Below, in pieces: positions 18,175 through 27,323 of a stretch of 64,000 bases of DNA. The notes beneath the pieces are model-generated. The model was not told the origin of the DNA. It did not search any database and worked only from the letters and a program-made list of their open reading frames with translations. Both the position numbers and the translations under genes were made by a program. Numbering within the stretch: position 1 is the stretch's first letter; each line of letters opens with the position of its first letter. The stretch is taken from NCBI RefSeq assembly GCF_011753055.1, contig NZ_VWWJ01000026.1, forward strand, positions 34,383 through 98,382. Direction: 5' to 3'. The DNA comes from Burkholderia sp. Ax-1719. Lineage in GTDB: Bacteria > Pseudomonadota > Gammaproteobacteria > Burkholderiales > Burkholderiaceae.

Positions 18175-21100
18175 TGCAGCGGCGGCGCTCACGACACGGC
18201 GAACGGACGGCGGCGCGCAGACGCATCGCGCGTTGGAGTATGTCGATTTGCGCGGCCATCGCGCTGGGTTACGCCGCGTGGATCGCACTCGACATGATGC
18301 GTTCTTCCGCGGTGGTGCAGGCGGCCGACGCAGTGAGTGCGGCGAGCGAAGCGAACACAGCGTCCGCGAAGGACGTTGCGGGCGCATCGAATGGGCAAGC
18401 CGGCTCCACGTCCGCCAACGCTGCGAGCGATCATCCACCCATCGCGATTCACTTTTCCCTTGCCCAGCCGGGTTACGTGACGCTCGTCGTCGAAACGACG
18501 GACGGGCGCCGCGTGCGCAATCTCATCAGCGAAACGCCCTTTCCGGCCGGCGATAACACAGCATGGTGGGATGGCCTGGACGATCTGGGACGGGACCCCG
18601 ATGCGGCGGCGCACGCGCAATACCGTATTCCTGGTCGGCTCGTTGCGCCGGGCACCTATCGCGTGCGTGGGCTCGTGAGACCCGCATTGAAGGCGCTCTA
18701 CGAATTCAATCCCTATGATCCGGGGCAGCCGCCGTGGAAGACGGCGCAGCGCGACAGCGAATGGCTGGCCAATCATGCCGCGCCTTCGGCGGTGCTGTTC
18801 GTGCCGGGTGGTGCGAACGGTTCGCCGCATGCGGGTGCGGATGGCGTGCTCCTCGTCGGCAGTTTTGTCACCGAAGGCGGCAGCGGTCTTGCGTGGCTCG
18901 ATACGCAAGGCAGGAAGCGCTGGGGCCAGACGTGGATGGGGGGCGTGTGGACCGGCGCGACGCAGCTTGCGCGCGATATGGGCGCGCATGCCGCGCCTGG
19001 GGTGTATGCCTACGCAGCCACCTCATGGCGAGGCGATCAGCCAGGGGACCATTACAGTGAACTGCGTTTGAGCGCGCTGATGACGGCGGGCGCGCAACGC
19101 AACGCGCCGGCCGATGCGCGTCTGGGGACTGGCGAGGACGTGCCCGTGCTCACGCCTGCTTATCGCATCGATGAGCCCCCCGATACGGTGAAGCCGTCGG
19201 CGGACGATCCATATCCCGAGCGTCACGCTGCGGTGTCCGGGCTGGCTGCTCGCGATGGCCTCGTCGTCGTGTCGTTGCGGGCGCTGAATCAGTTGCTGTT
19301 TGTGGATGCTACGCGGCATCGCATCGTGCAACGTGTGGCTCTTACTGATCCACGCGGGCTTGCGTTCGATGCGCAGGGGCATTTGCTGGCGCTATCGGGC
19401 CAGCGTCTGGTGCGGCTCGACGCGAGCCTGGACGGCAGCGGACAGTTGCATGCGTCCGCGCCGCAAGCGGTCATCGCCGCGGGGCTCGAAGATCCGCAAT
19501 CGCTATGCGTCGATCAGAGCGGCGCGATCTATGTGAGCGACTGGGGCAAGAGCCATCAGGTGAAGGTCTTCGATGCTGCGGGCAAGCTGTTGCGCGTGAT
19601 CGGCCGCGCGGCCGCTCCCGCTGTGGGGCCTTACGATCCGCAGCATATGAATCATCCCGCGGGCATTTCGCTCGATGGCAACGGGCATCTCTGGGTCGCC
19701 GAAAACGACAAGACGCCCAAACGCGTGAGCGTTTGGGACGTCGCCAGTGGCCGCCTCGTGAACGCGTTTTATGGGCCGCCGCGCTATGGCGGCGGTGGCA
19801 CGCTCGATCCGCGCGACCGCACGCGCTTTGATTACGCTGACGAAGCGGGTGCGATCGAATTCAAGCTGGACTGGACGCATGGCACGAGCGTGCCATCGGC
19901 GATTCCCTACCGTGCCGATGGCGACGATCTCGGCCTGAGCGGCAACGATACCGGCGGCATGCCCGACTATCCGCTCTATCGTGGCAACGAGCGCTATCTG
20001 ACCAATGCGCACAGCGCCCAGGTGACGGGCAGGCCGAGTGCGATCGTCTGGCATCTGGGCGCGGATGGCGTCGCGCATGCGGTGGCGGCTGCGGGCAGTA
20101 CCTTCGACAGCGCGGGCAAGTTGCTGCCCGCCTTCGGCACCGACGCGATGCGCGCGCGCATGCCGCCCGGCAGTGATCCGCAGCACCGTGCGTTGCTGTT
20201 CCTCTGGCGCGACACGAACGGCGACGGTCGTCTATCGCCGGACGAAGTGACCTTCTGGCAGCCACAAGGCGAAGCGCGCGGCAACGCGGCGATGCTCGGC
20301 AATGTCACGGTACTCGACGATCTTTCGTTCGCGATTGCCTATGCGGGCAACGCCGCGGTGATGGTGCCCGCTACGTCGATTGGCGCGCACGGCGTGCCCG
20401 TCTACGATCTCGCACATGCGAAAACGCTCGCAAGCAATGTGCAGGCGCCTGTGAGCACGGGCGGCGGCCAGATGCTGGTGGCGCGCGACGGCTGGACCAT
20501 CTTCACCACGCCGCCCGCACCCTTCGCGTCGCAAGGCGTCGGGGGCATGAACGCGCGGGGTGGCGCGTGGTCATATCCGAGTCTGTGGCCGGGTTTGCAC
20601 GCTTCGCACGCCGCGCCAGTGCCGGCGAAGCCCGGCGAATTGATCGGCACCACGCGCGTGCTGGGCAATCCGTTCGACGCGCCCGCGCCTTCGGACGCAG
20701 GGCAACTGTGGGCGATCAACGGCAACGAGGGCAGCGTCTATCTCTTCACGACCGATGGCCTGTTCGTGGCGACGCTATTCAAGGACACGCGTCTTGATAC
20801 CGCGCCGCCGCCACCCAAGGCGACGCGCGGTCTCGATCTTGCCGCCACGAGCCTCGGCCCGGAGTGCTTTCATCCGACCATCGTGCGCGCCGATGACGGC
20901 AACGTCTACATGCAAGCCGGTTCTACCGCGCCATTGCTGCGTATCGTCGGGCTGGATGGTGTGCGGCGTTTGCCGGATCAGCAGATTACGTTGAGCGCGC
21001 AACAACTCGTGGACGCGCAGCGCGAATCACGCGAATCTGCCGCGCGCGTGGCCGGTGCGAGCGCAGGCAACACCGTTCTGGACGTCGCGATACATGCCGA

Positions 21101-21824
21101 AGCGAGTGCGCAGAACTGGCCCGATTCGGCCACGCAATGGGCGAGCATCGACACGCGATCAGTCCAGGTGGGCGATTGGGGTCATCAGGATAGCGAAACG
21201 AAGGCCGCGCTGGCGATATTCGGCGACCGGCTTTATATCGCGGTGAAGACGGATACGCCCACGCTGCTCGACAATAGCGGCGAGGCTTTGCAGAATCTCT
21301 TCGCCACGGGCGGTGGCATCGATCTGATGCTCGGCGCGAACGCGGACGCCGACCCGAATCGCAGCAACGCCGTGAAAGGCGATGAACGTCTGGTGGTTTC
21401 GCGCGTGCACGATATGACCCGGGCCATGCTTTATCGTCCGGTGGCGGCTTCCGATGGCCTTGCGCCGATCACGTACAGCTCGCCGCTGCGCACGATTCAT
21501 TTCGATCGCGTCGACGAGGTGAGCGATAAGGTCGATGTGTCGATCGAGCGTCAGCAGGCGGCGAATGGCCAGACTGCGGGGCAAGCTGCGGCGGATGTGC
21601 TGTACAAGGTGTCAGTGCCGCTGAACGTGCTAGGTCTGAATGCGACGGCGGGGCGCACGCTGGCTGGCGATATTGGCGTGCTGCGCGGCAATGGCTTTCA
21701 GACGCTGCAGCGGGCCTACTGGTCGAACAAGGCCGGTGGCCTGGTCAGCGACTTGCCAGGCGAGGCAGAACTGACGCCGAATCTATGGGGCAAGCTGCGA
21801 TTCGTCGATGCGGCGAGTCAGTAA
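18171..21824 (+). CDS. Large exported beta-propeller protein with FlgD/Ig-like and CBM9-like domains
   Basis: A 1217-residue protein of unknown function. Residues 1-24 are strongly basic, then one hydrophobic segment (about 24-45) acts as signal or anchor. An Ig-like FlgD-type unit follows (about 80-170; GYVTLVVETTDGRRVRNLI, WDGLDDLGR). A large middle part has NHL/propeller-like blades (DPQSLCVDQSGAIYVSDWG, HPAGISLDGNGHLWVAEND). Near residue 680 is a calcium-loop motif DTNGDGRLSPDE. The last ~180 residues resemble a CBM9/DOMON-type carbohydrate-binding fold. It is coupled by ATGA to the acetyltransferase. Placement suggests a periplasmic or surface protein that binds or processes the polymer. 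Catalytic residues were not recognised. Confidence 0.7.
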   Translation: MMQRRRSRHGERTAARRRIARWSMSICAAIALGYAAWIALDMMRSSAVVQAADAVSAASEANTASAKDVAGASNGQAGSTSANAASDHPPIAIHFSLAQPGYVTLVVETTDGRRVRNLISETPFPAGDNTAWWDGLDDLGRDPDAAAHAQYRIPGRLVAPGTYRVRGLVRPALKALYEFNPYDPGQPPWKTAQRDSEWLANHAAPSAVLFVPGGANGSPHAGADGVLLVGSFVTEGGSGLAWLDTQGRKRWGQTWMGGVWTGATQLARDMGAHAAPGVYAYAATSWRGDQPGDHYSELRLSALMTAGAQRNAPADARLGTGEDVPVLTPAYRIDEPPDTVKPSADDPYPERHAAVSGLAARDGLVVVSLRALNQLLFVDATRHRIVQRVALTDPRGLAFDAQGHLLALSGQRLVRLDASLDGSGQLHASAPQAVIAAGLEDPQSLCVDQSGAIYVSDWGKSHQVKVFDAAGKLLRVIGRAAAPAVGPYDPQHMNHPAGISLDGNGHLWVAENDKTPKRVSVWDVASGRLVNAFYGPPRYGGGGTLDPRDRTRFDYADEAGAIEFKLDWTHGTSVPSAIPYRADGDDLGLSGNDTGGMPDYPLYRGNERYLTNAHSAQVTGRPSAIVWHLGADGVAHAVAAAGSTFDSAGKLLPAFGTDAMRARMPPGSDPQHRALLFLWRDTNGDGRLSPDEVTFWQPQGEARGNAAMLGNVTVLDDLSFAIAYAGNAAVMVPATSIGAHGVPVYDLAHAKTLASNVQAPVSTGGGQMLVARDGWTIFTTPPAPFASQGVGGMNARGGAWSYPSLWPGLHASHAAPVPAKPGELIGTTRVLGNPFDAPAPSDAGQLWAINGNEGSVYLFTTDGLFVATLFKDTRLDTAPPPPKATRGLDLAATSLGPECFHPTIVRADDGNVYMQAGSTAPLLRIVGLDGVRRLPDQQITLSAQQLVDAQRESRESAARVAGASAGNTVLDVAIHAEASAQNWPDSATQWASIDTRSVQVGDWGHQDSETKAALAIFGDRLYIAVKTDTPTLLDNSGEALQNLFATGGGIDLMLGANADADPNRSNAVKGDERLVVSRVHDMTRAMLYRPVAASDGLAPITYSSPLRTIHFDRVDEVSDKVDVSIERQQAANGQTAGQAAADVLYKVSVPLNVLGLNATAGRTLAGDIGVLRGNGFQTLQRAYWSNKAGGLVSDLPGEAELTPNLWGKLRFVDAASQ

Positions 21825-21855
21825 CGCAAGTCGCTCATGCAGTCGAACAGAAAAT

Positions 21856-22899
21856 TCAACGCGCGAGCGTCGCAGCAGCGGGTTCTTCGCGGGCTGCACG
21901 CCGCGCCTTGACGAAGCGCTCGCGCGCCTGACTGCACGGACGGTCCACATAAACGGTAATCGCGAAGGCAGCCGCATAGGCCAGCAGCACGAGCGGCAGC
22001 GTAGCGAGCGCGCGTGAAAAGTGCGACAGTGCCGCGATCTGCGGGACGTAATACGAAACGAAGAGCAACGGCAGCCAGTGCGCGAGATAAAGCGAATACG
22101 AAGCGTCGGATAGCAAACGATCGAGCTTGCCGCTTCGCACGCTCAGCGTACCCAGCGCAAAAGGCAGCGCCACGGCGGCAAGTGCCGCATTGAGAAGCGG
22201 ATTCCACGCGAGATAAATCTCGCCGCGATGGGCGCCGCCAAACAACACGGGGCGCAGCGCCGGAACGCTGGCAAACAGCAGGATCGCGCCCACCGTGATC
22301 GCGCCCGAAGCGAGCGCCACACGGCGGCCCGGCAGCAGCGCAGGAAAGCGCGCGGCCAGCATGCCCGCGAGAAACCACGGTAGATACGACGTCGCGGCGC
22401 GATCGTGGAAGAGCGCGAACGACGCGACGCTCACACCCGCGCACAGCGCGACGGCGAGCAGGGCGCGCCGTTGCAGCAGCGCGATCAGGATCGGCGCGAC
22501 CAGATAGAACTGCAATTCGATATCGAGCGACCAGGCGGGCACGAGCGGTGCGTTGACCGCCGTGTTATAGCCGAGGATGACGATGCTGGAGACCAGCGCG
22601 AGCGGGTCGGGCGGCGTCACCGGCACCGCAGGCGCGACGACCAGCGGCAGCACGAACAAGATCGTGAGCGCCGCGAAACTGCACAGCAGAAACACGGGTG
22701 CAAGCCGCCACACGCGCGAAACGATGAAGGTGGTGTAGGGCTCGCGTGTGGCCGAATACTTGTTCTGCCACATCGTGAAGACCCAATAGCCGCTCAGTGC
22801 GAAGAACAGATAGACCGGCATATGGCCGATGCCGAAGCTGGTGTAGTGAAACACCACGACAAGGGTCGCGAGCAAAAACCGCAGAGTACCTGGCGCCAT
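21856..22899 (-). CDS. Membrane-bound acyltransferase (AT3 / OafA family)
   Basis: A polytopic protein of 347 residues with about ten membrane segments. It starts with LRFLLATLVVVFHYTSFG, which contains the conserved membrane-end histidine of acyltransferase family 3. AT3 proteins O-acylate sugars of exopolysaccharides and lipopolysaccharide in the periplasm. The start at 22899 is chosen because AGGAGAG lies just upstream; the frame extends further but the extension is low-complexity and not membrane-like. It lies 40 bases after the second acyltransferase gene and both are read away from galU. Substrate unknown; location suggests the exopolysaccharide. Confidence 0.85.
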   Translation of the reverse strand: MAPGTLRFLLATLVVVFHYTSFGIGHMPVYLFFALSGYWVFTMWQNKYSATREPYTTFIVSRVWRLAPVFLLCSFAALTILFVLPLVVAPAVPVTPPDPLALVSSIVILGYNTAVNAPLVPAWSLDIELQFYLVAPILIALLQRRALLAVALCAGVSVASFALFHDRAATSYLPWFLAGMLAARFPALLPGRRVALASGAITVGAILLFASVPALRPVLFGGAHRGEIYLAWNPLLNAALAAVALPFALGTLSVRSGKLDRLLSDASYSLYLAHWLPLLFVSYYVPQIAALSHFSRALATLPLVLLAYAAAFAITVYVDRPCSQARERFVKARRAAREEPAAATLAR

Positions 22900-22939
22900 C
22901 TTTTTCTCTCCTGGAGCGATCCTCCGCGCTTCCGCCTGG

Positions 22940-24127
22940 TCAGGCTTCGGATGCGGGGGCGCGCGACGGCTCGACCTGCAAGGCGGGGCGCGCGCGCAAC
23001 AGCGTATCGAGTGCGTGACGCACGCGTGGGGTGTGCCGCTCGGCGAGCAGCGAAACGGTGTAGCAGTAGACGTAGACCAGCACGACCGCCGCGGCAAACA
23101 GCGCGATGCCGCGTGCGTCGGGACGCTGCGTGAAATGCAAGGCGAAACTTTGCGCCGCTGCCGCGCAGATCAGCAGCAGCGCCGGGAAGTGGAACAGATA
23201 GGTGGTGTATGAGAACTCGGCGAGCTGGTGATGCCATGCGGCGAACGGCAGCGCGCGCGTCAGACGGCTCGCGCTCGCGAGCGCTGCCGCATAGGCGATG
23301 CCGAGCACGAAGTCGCGTGCGAATGCGGCGAACAGATGAGTCTCGATAGCGCTGATGCCGTGTGTCATGCGCGAAGCGGCTAATGCGAGCGCGAACAAGG
23401 CGAAGCCTACGAGCGGGTGAGGACGCCAGGCGCCCGAATTCACCCAGCGGAAAGTCAGGACGCCGATCAACCAGACGACGCCCCATAGCATGATCGAAAA
23501 CGGCAAAAGCAAGGCGAGCGCACCAGCCGCCAACGCCCAGCCAGCACGGCGGCCTTTCGCGCTCTTGAGCGCATAGGCGCCCAGCGCGAACACGCAGTAG
23601 TACCACCACTCGCAGGCGAGACTCCAGAGCGGGCCATTGCTGCCGAGCGTCTGCGTCAGCACGCCCTGCATCATGAAGAGATTGCCGAGAAAGGTCGGCA
23701 GATTCATCGTGGAGGCGATCACGTAGGTGATCGTCGCGATGGGCGGCTCGGGCATCGTCGTGTAGATGCCGCTTGCGTTGAACCAGCGCAGTCCGATGCT
23801 GTCGAGCGCGATGCCCGCGATCAGCGCCGGAATCAGCGTCGTATAGATGCGGCTCGCGCGCGCGGAGGCATAGGCGCGCAGATCCGGGCCGCGCTGCTGC
23901 CAGCGTTGCAACGTCGATCCGCCCACCAGGAAGCCGCTGATCACGAAAAAGATCACCACCGCTTCGTGGCCCAGGCCGGTGAAGAAATACAACGCGCGCA
24001 GCAACGGCCCATGCGCGCCGGTGGCCGCGAAATCGGCGAGCACGAGCGCGCGTGCGTGATTGACGACCACCAGCAACGCGGCGAACCAGCGCGACAGATC
24101 GAGGAAGGTGCTAAGCCCTGGCTTCAT
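22940..24127 (-). CDS. Membrane-bound acyltransferase (AT3 / OafA family)
   Basis: A 395-residue polytopic membrane protein. The N-terminus LDLSRWFAALLVVVNHARAL has the AT3 pattern of an arginine followed by a helix ending in the catalytic-type histidine. FFVISGFLVGG is the typical next helix. The C-terminal segment is polar. It is the first gene of a two-gene unit with the other AT3 protein, opposite to the main locus. With the two beta-helix enzymes the locus encodes four predicted acyltransferases, suggesting a heavily decorated polymer. Not every one need act on the same product. Confidence 0.85.
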   Translation of the reverse strand: MKPGLSTFLDLSRWFAALLVVVNHARALVLADFAATGAHGPLLRALYFFTGLGHEAVVIFFVISGFLVGGSTLQRWQQRGPDLRAYASARASRIYTTLIPALIAGIALDSIGLRWFNASGIYTTMPEPPIATITYVIASTMNLPTFLGNLFMMQGVLTQTLGSNGPLWSLACEWWYYCVFALGAYALKSAKGRRAGWALAAGALALLLPFSIMLWGVVWLIGVLTFRWVNSGAWRPHPLVGFALFALALAASRMTHGISAIETHLFAAFARDFVLGIAYAAALASASRLTRALPFAAWHHQLAEFSYTTYLFHFPALLLICAAAAQSFALHFTQRPDARGIALFAAAVVLVYVYCYTVSLLAERHTPRVRHALDTLLRARPALQVEPSRAPASEA

Positions 24128-24433
24128 CGTGGCGAATGCTTGCGAATGTCGGGGCGAACGCCGGCGGCCGTCCGCACAGGCTGAATGGTTCGATCGATGC
24201 TACTGCCGCAAAAGCGCCGATGTGCGCCACGGTCTCGGCGTTGTGCGACATCGACACCCTCGGAGTGCAACGCCCGGGTGATTCTTGTGCGCTTGCGCAC
24301 GTTAACAAACAGCGAGTGACAGCGGTGGCCGCCACCGGCGAGGCAATGGCGAGCGCGATCGCGCCCTTGCCCATACGCTCGAATTACGGGGCGACATTCA
24401 ACGCTACGGCACCACTACGTCGAGGAAATAACG
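24128..24433. other. Divergent intergenic region, acyltransferase / galU
   Basis: This 306-base gap separates two divergent genes and should hold both promoters. I see no gene in it; frames there lack ribosome sites and family features. GAGGAAA near 24420 is the ribosome site of galU. No clear operator was found. Confidence 0.5.
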
Positions 24434-25339
24434 ATGCGCACAATACGCAAGGCGGTTTTTCCGGTCGCGGGTCTTGGCACGCGCTTTCTTCCGGCCACCA
24501 AGGCGAGCCCGAAGGAGATGCTGCCCATCGTGGACAAGCCCCTGATCCAGTACGCCGTGGAAGAAGCCGCGGCGGCGGGCGTGACGGAAATGATCTTCGT
24601 GACGGGGCGCAGCAAGCGCGCTATCGAAGACCATTTCGACAAGTCCTACGAAATCGAAGCCGAACTCATGAGCCGCGGCAAGACCGAACTGCTGCGCGTC
24701 GTGCAGAGCATCAAGCCGCGTCACGTGACCTGCCTGTTCGTGCGTCAGGCCGAAGCGCTGGGTCTCGGCCATGCGGTGATGTGCGCGGAAAAGATCGTCG
24801 ATGGCGAGCCGTTCGCCGTGATCCTCGCCGACGATCTGCTCGACGGCCAGCCGCCCGTGCTCTCGCAAATGCTCGATGTGTTCGGCCATTACGCATGTTC
24901 GGTGGTGGGCGTCGACCAGATCGAGCCGCACGAGAGCCGCTCGTATGGCGTGATCGACGGCCGCGCGTGGGACGATCGCATCTTCCGCATGAACGGTATC
25001 GTCGAAAAGCCGGACCCCGCCGATGCCCCGTCGCGCCTCGGTGTGGTGGGGCGCTACGTGTTCACGCCAGGCATCTTCGAGCATTTGCGCCGCCTCACGC
25101 CGGGCGCGGGCGGCGAAATCCAGCTGACGGACGCGATCCTCTCGCTGCTCGCGCGTGAACAGGTGTTGGCCTATCGCTTTCGCGGCAAGCGTTACGACTG
25201 CGGCAGCAAGATCGGTTATCTGAAGGCGACCGTCGAGTTCGCGCTGCGCCATCCGGAAGTGGGCGAGGGCTTCGAGCGCTACCTCGAAGAGCTGGCGTTC
25301 GAGACGGAGGCGGCCGCGCAGCGGACGAAGGTGGCATGA
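24434..25339 (+). CDS. galU: UTP--glucose-1-phosphate uridylyltransferase
   Basis: Makes UDP-glucose from UTP and glucose-1-phosphate, supplying the WcaJ-type initiating enzyme and other glucosyl donors. The N-terminal signature is complete: PVAGLGTRFLPATKASPKEMLP, with further landmarks FVTGRSK, GLGHAV, ADDLLDG and GVVEKP-like IVEKPDP. Length 301 is normal for bacterial GalU. GAGGAAA precedes the start, and the stop overlaps the start of the Nudix gene (ATGA). The pair forms the tail of the exopolysaccharide locus and ends at a terminator. Confidence 0.95.
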   Translation: MRTIRKAVFPVAGLGTRFLPATKASPKEMLPIVDKPLIQYAVEEAAAAGVTEMIFVTGRSKRAIEDHFDKSYEIEAELMSRGKTELLRVVQSIKPRHVTCLFVRQAEALGLGHAVMCAEKIVDGEPFAVILADDLLDGQPPVLSQMLDVFGHYACSVVGVDQIEPHESRSYGVIDGRAWDDRIFRMNGIVEKPDPADAPSRLGVVGRYVFTPGIFEHLRRLTPGAGGEIQLTDAILSLLAREQVLAYRFRGKRYDCGSKIGYLKATVEFALRHPEVGEGFERYLEELAFETEAAAQRTKVA

Positions 25340-25863
25340 GCACCGCGCCACTCACGCTGGTGCGGGCGCTTGATGCGGCGATAGCCGAGCCGTTCAGCGA
25401 TGGCTCGCCCGCGCTCGATGAAGGCGAGTTTCTGTCGGCGGTGCGGCTCACGCCGCTGGTGGCCATCGACCTGATCATCACCGACGAGGCGGGCCGCGTG
25501 CTGGTGGGCTATCGGCGCAACCGGCCCGCGCGCGGCAGCTGGTTCGTGCCGGGCGGGCGCATCCGCAAGAATGAGACGCTCGATGCGGCGTTCACGCGCA
25601 TTGTCGAGGCCGAACTGGGCATGGCGGACGTCTCGCGCAGGCAGGCGTCGTTCTACGGGCTCTACGAGCATCACTACCCCGACAACTTCGCGGGTCGCGA
25701 AGGCGTGCCGACGCACTACGTGGTGCTGGCGCACATCATGGCGATCGAGAATGCGCGCAGCGTCGGGCGGCCCGAGCAGCACAGCGAATATGCGTGGCTG
25801 TGGCCCGACGCGCTGCTGGCGCAGGATGACGTTCACGAGAACACTAAGGCCTATTTCCGCTGA
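25336..25863 (+). CDS. gmm: GDP-mannose mannosyl hydrolase (Nudix)
   Basis: A 175-residue Nudix protein of the Gmm/WcaH type, which hydrolyses GDP-mannose (or GDP-glucose) to GDP and free sugar. The Nudix region GGRIRKNETLDAAFTRIVEA matches the variant Gmm box, which differs from the canonical Nudix box as WcaH does. The N-terminal part holds VAIDLIITDEAGRVLVGYR with the substrate-side arginines, then RGSWFVPGG. In colanic-acid loci wcaH lies next to gmd and fcl and may adjust the GDP-mannose pool. Here it is coupled to galU. Confidence 0.9.
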   Translation: MSTAPLTLVRALDAAIAEPFSDGSPALDEGEFLSAVRLTPLVAIDLIITDEAGRVLVGYRRNRPARGSWFVPGGRIRKNETLDAAFTRIVEAELGMADVSRRQASFYGLYEHHYPDNFAGREGVPTHYVVLAHIMAIENARSVGRPEQHSEYAWLWPDALLAQDDVHENTKAYFR

Positions 25864-25891
25864 TTTGCGGGCGTGTCACAGGCCAGGGACG

Positions 25892-25921
25892 CCGCGCCGG
25901 TGCACGGCGCGGTTTTCGTTT
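25892..25921 (+). terminator. Intrinsic terminator of the exopolysaccharide tail operon
   Basis: A perfect 7-bp GC stem (CCGCGCC / GGCGCGG) with a 7-base loop is followed by TTTTCGTTTT, 29 bases after the Nudix stop codon. It marks the end of the galU-gmm unit. Confidence 0.8.
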
Positions 25922-25953
25922 TGGCTCAGACACTTGGGTGAATCGCCCAGAGC

Positions 25954-25988
25954 TTATCCACAAGCCTCTCAACAATTTCTGTGGAAAA
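25954..25988 (+). repeat. 35-bp paired DnaA-box-like element, copy 1
   Basis: TTATCCACA (25954-25962) faces TGTGGAAAA (25980-25988) with 17 bases between. The first is a perfect DnaA box R1-type 9-mer; the second is one mismatch away on the other strand. The spacer starts AGCCTCTCAACAA, resembling the spacers of the other two copies. The element lies between the gmm terminator and yjdM. Confidence 0.7.
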
Positions 25989-26072
25989 CTTTTCTGGGGT
26001 GGCGGGCGCCTGCAATGCGATGTTTGAGGATTTGTTCTTTTACATCAGCAGGTTGGCGCGGATTTCCCGGTG

Positions 26073-26107
26073 TTACCCACAAGGCTGTCCAGAAAATCTG
26101 TGGATAA
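26073..26107 (+). repeat. 35-bp paired DnaA-box-like element, copy 2
   Basis: TTACCCACA (26073-26081) faces TGTGGATAA (26099-26107), again with exactly 17 bases between and a spacer beginning AGGCTGTCCAGAA. It repeats copy 1 in the same orientation, 119 bp further on, and overlaps neither neighbouring gene. Confidence 0.7.
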
Positions 26108-26131
26108 CCGGGCGTGCTGAAACCCCCGCCC

Positions 26132-26470
26132 TCACACCTTCCGCACAAACTCCGTCTTCAGGCTCATTGCGCCAAAGCCATCGATCTTGCAGTCGATGTC
26201 GTGGTCGGCGTCCACCAGACGGATGTTCTTCACCTTGGTGCCCATCTTGACCACGCCCGAGGAGCCCTTGAGCTTCAGGTCCTTGATGACCGTCACCGTG
26301 TCGCCGTCCTGAAGCACATTGCCCGCCGAATCGCGATAGACCTTTGCCGCTTCGGTTAGCTCGGTCGCCTGGCGCGGCCATTCATGTGCGCATTCCGGGC
26401 AGACGAAGTTATCGCCGTCCTCATAGGTGAATCCGGAGTTGCATTGCGGGCAGGCGGGAAGGGTGCTCAT
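26132..26470 (-). CDS. yjdM: YjdM/PhnA-family zinc-ribbon protein
   Basis: A 112-residue protein. The N-terminal zinc ribbon has two CxxC pairs (PACPQC and FVCPECAHEW). The C-terminal domain follows the family pattern RDSAGNVLQDGDTVTVIKDL, then KLKGSSGVVKMGTKVKNIRLV and a final GFGAMSLKTEFVRK. The family was once named PhnA after the E. coli phn region, but it is not a phosphonate enzyme and its function is unknown. The start at 26470 is preferred: AAGGA upstream and the Cys pair directly after. The upstream extension is not conserved-looking. Confidence 0.9.
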   Translation of the reverse strand: MSTLPACPQCNSGFTYEDGDNFVCPECAHEWPRQATELTEAAKVYRDSAGNVLQDGDTVTVIKDLKLKGSSGVVKMGTKVKNIRLVDADHDIDCKIDGFGAMSLKTEFVRKV

Positions 26471-26616
26471 GGCGGTGATCCTTGGTACGAAATGGGGCAA
26501 AAAACGAGCGCAAAAGTATACCGTGGACACCTGGCAGCCTATCCCGGATTCCCGTCCTCTGCACGATCCCGCACCCCATGTCATAGTGTGAGCCGCCTTA
26601 AATCAGAACTCGCATC

Positions 26617-27231
26617 ATGTCCGACACCTACTTTTACGACCCCGCCGCCGGCCACGGTCTGCGTCACGATCCCTTCAAGGCCATCGTCGCGCCGCGTCTG
26701 ATCGGCTGGATCTCCAGCCAGTCGCCGCAAGGCGTGCTGAACCTCGCGCCGTACAGTTTTTTTGGCGCCTTCGCCACATTTCCCGCTGTGATTGGCTTTT
26801 GCAGCGAAGGCCGCAAGGACAGCATTAGCAATATCGAAGCCACCGGCGAGTTCGTCTGGAATCTCGCCTCGCGCCCGCTCGCCGAGCAGATGAATCGCAG
26901 TTCCGCGCCCGTTGCCGCCGATGTCGACGAATTCGCGCTGTCCGGCCTCACGCCCGCGCCGGGCCGCAACGTCGCGGTCCCGCACGTGGCCGAAGCGCCC
27001 GCCGCGCTCGAATGCAAGCTGCTGCAGATCGTGCGCCTGAACGCGCTCGACGGCACGCCGATGGACAACTGGCTCGCGCTCGGCCAGGTGGTGGGCGTGC
27101 ATATCCGCCAGGAGTTTCTGAAGGACGGTCTCTTCGATACCCACGCCGCGCAACCCATCATGCGCGCCGGCTATCGCGCGGACTATGCGCAGATCGGCGA
27201 GATGTTCCAGATGGTGCGGCCCAGCGCCTGA
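26617..27231 (+). CDS. Flavin reductase-like (FMN-binding split barrel) protein
   Basis: A 204-residue protein of the flavin reductase-like family, which binds FMN and usually reduces flavin with NAD(P)H or acts in oxygenase pairs. Typical landmarks are APRLIGWISSQSPQGVLNLAPYSFF near residues 25-50 and FVWNLASRPLAEQMN near 90. The later region (ALECKLLQIV, GQVVGVHI) completes the split barrel. This subgroup is often found as a single gene and its physiological substrate is not known. No operon partner is visible. The start lacks a strong ribosome site. Confidence 0.85.
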   Translation: MSDTYFYDPAAGHGLRHDPFKAIVAPRLIGWISSQSPQGVLNLAPYSFFGAFATFPAVIGFCSEGRKDSISNIEATGEFVWNLASRPLAEQMNRSSAPVAADVDEFALSGLTPAPGRNVAVPHVAEAPAALECKLLQIVRLNALDGTPMDNWLALGQVVGVHIRQEFLKDGLFDTHAAQPIMRAGYRADYAQIGEMFQMVRPSA

Positions 27232-27323
27232 GCGCACGGGGCGCGCGGATCGCCCGCATTGCTCCCCACGCCGCACGCGCCGATAATGGCCCCACATCGC
27301 GCGTCGCGCGGGGGAGACAGTCC

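Noticed and set aside
25954..26107. A chromosome replication origin, because of the DnaA-box-like 9-mers
   Set aside because: No dnaA, dnaN, parA/B or AT-rich unwinding region is near, and the elements occur elsewhere in the window with the same spacing.
26132..26470. YjdM as a phosphonate-degradation gene (old name PhnA)
   Set aside because: The family has no shown role in phosphonate breakdown, and its proximity to the real phosphonate operon (30 kb) is not meaningful.
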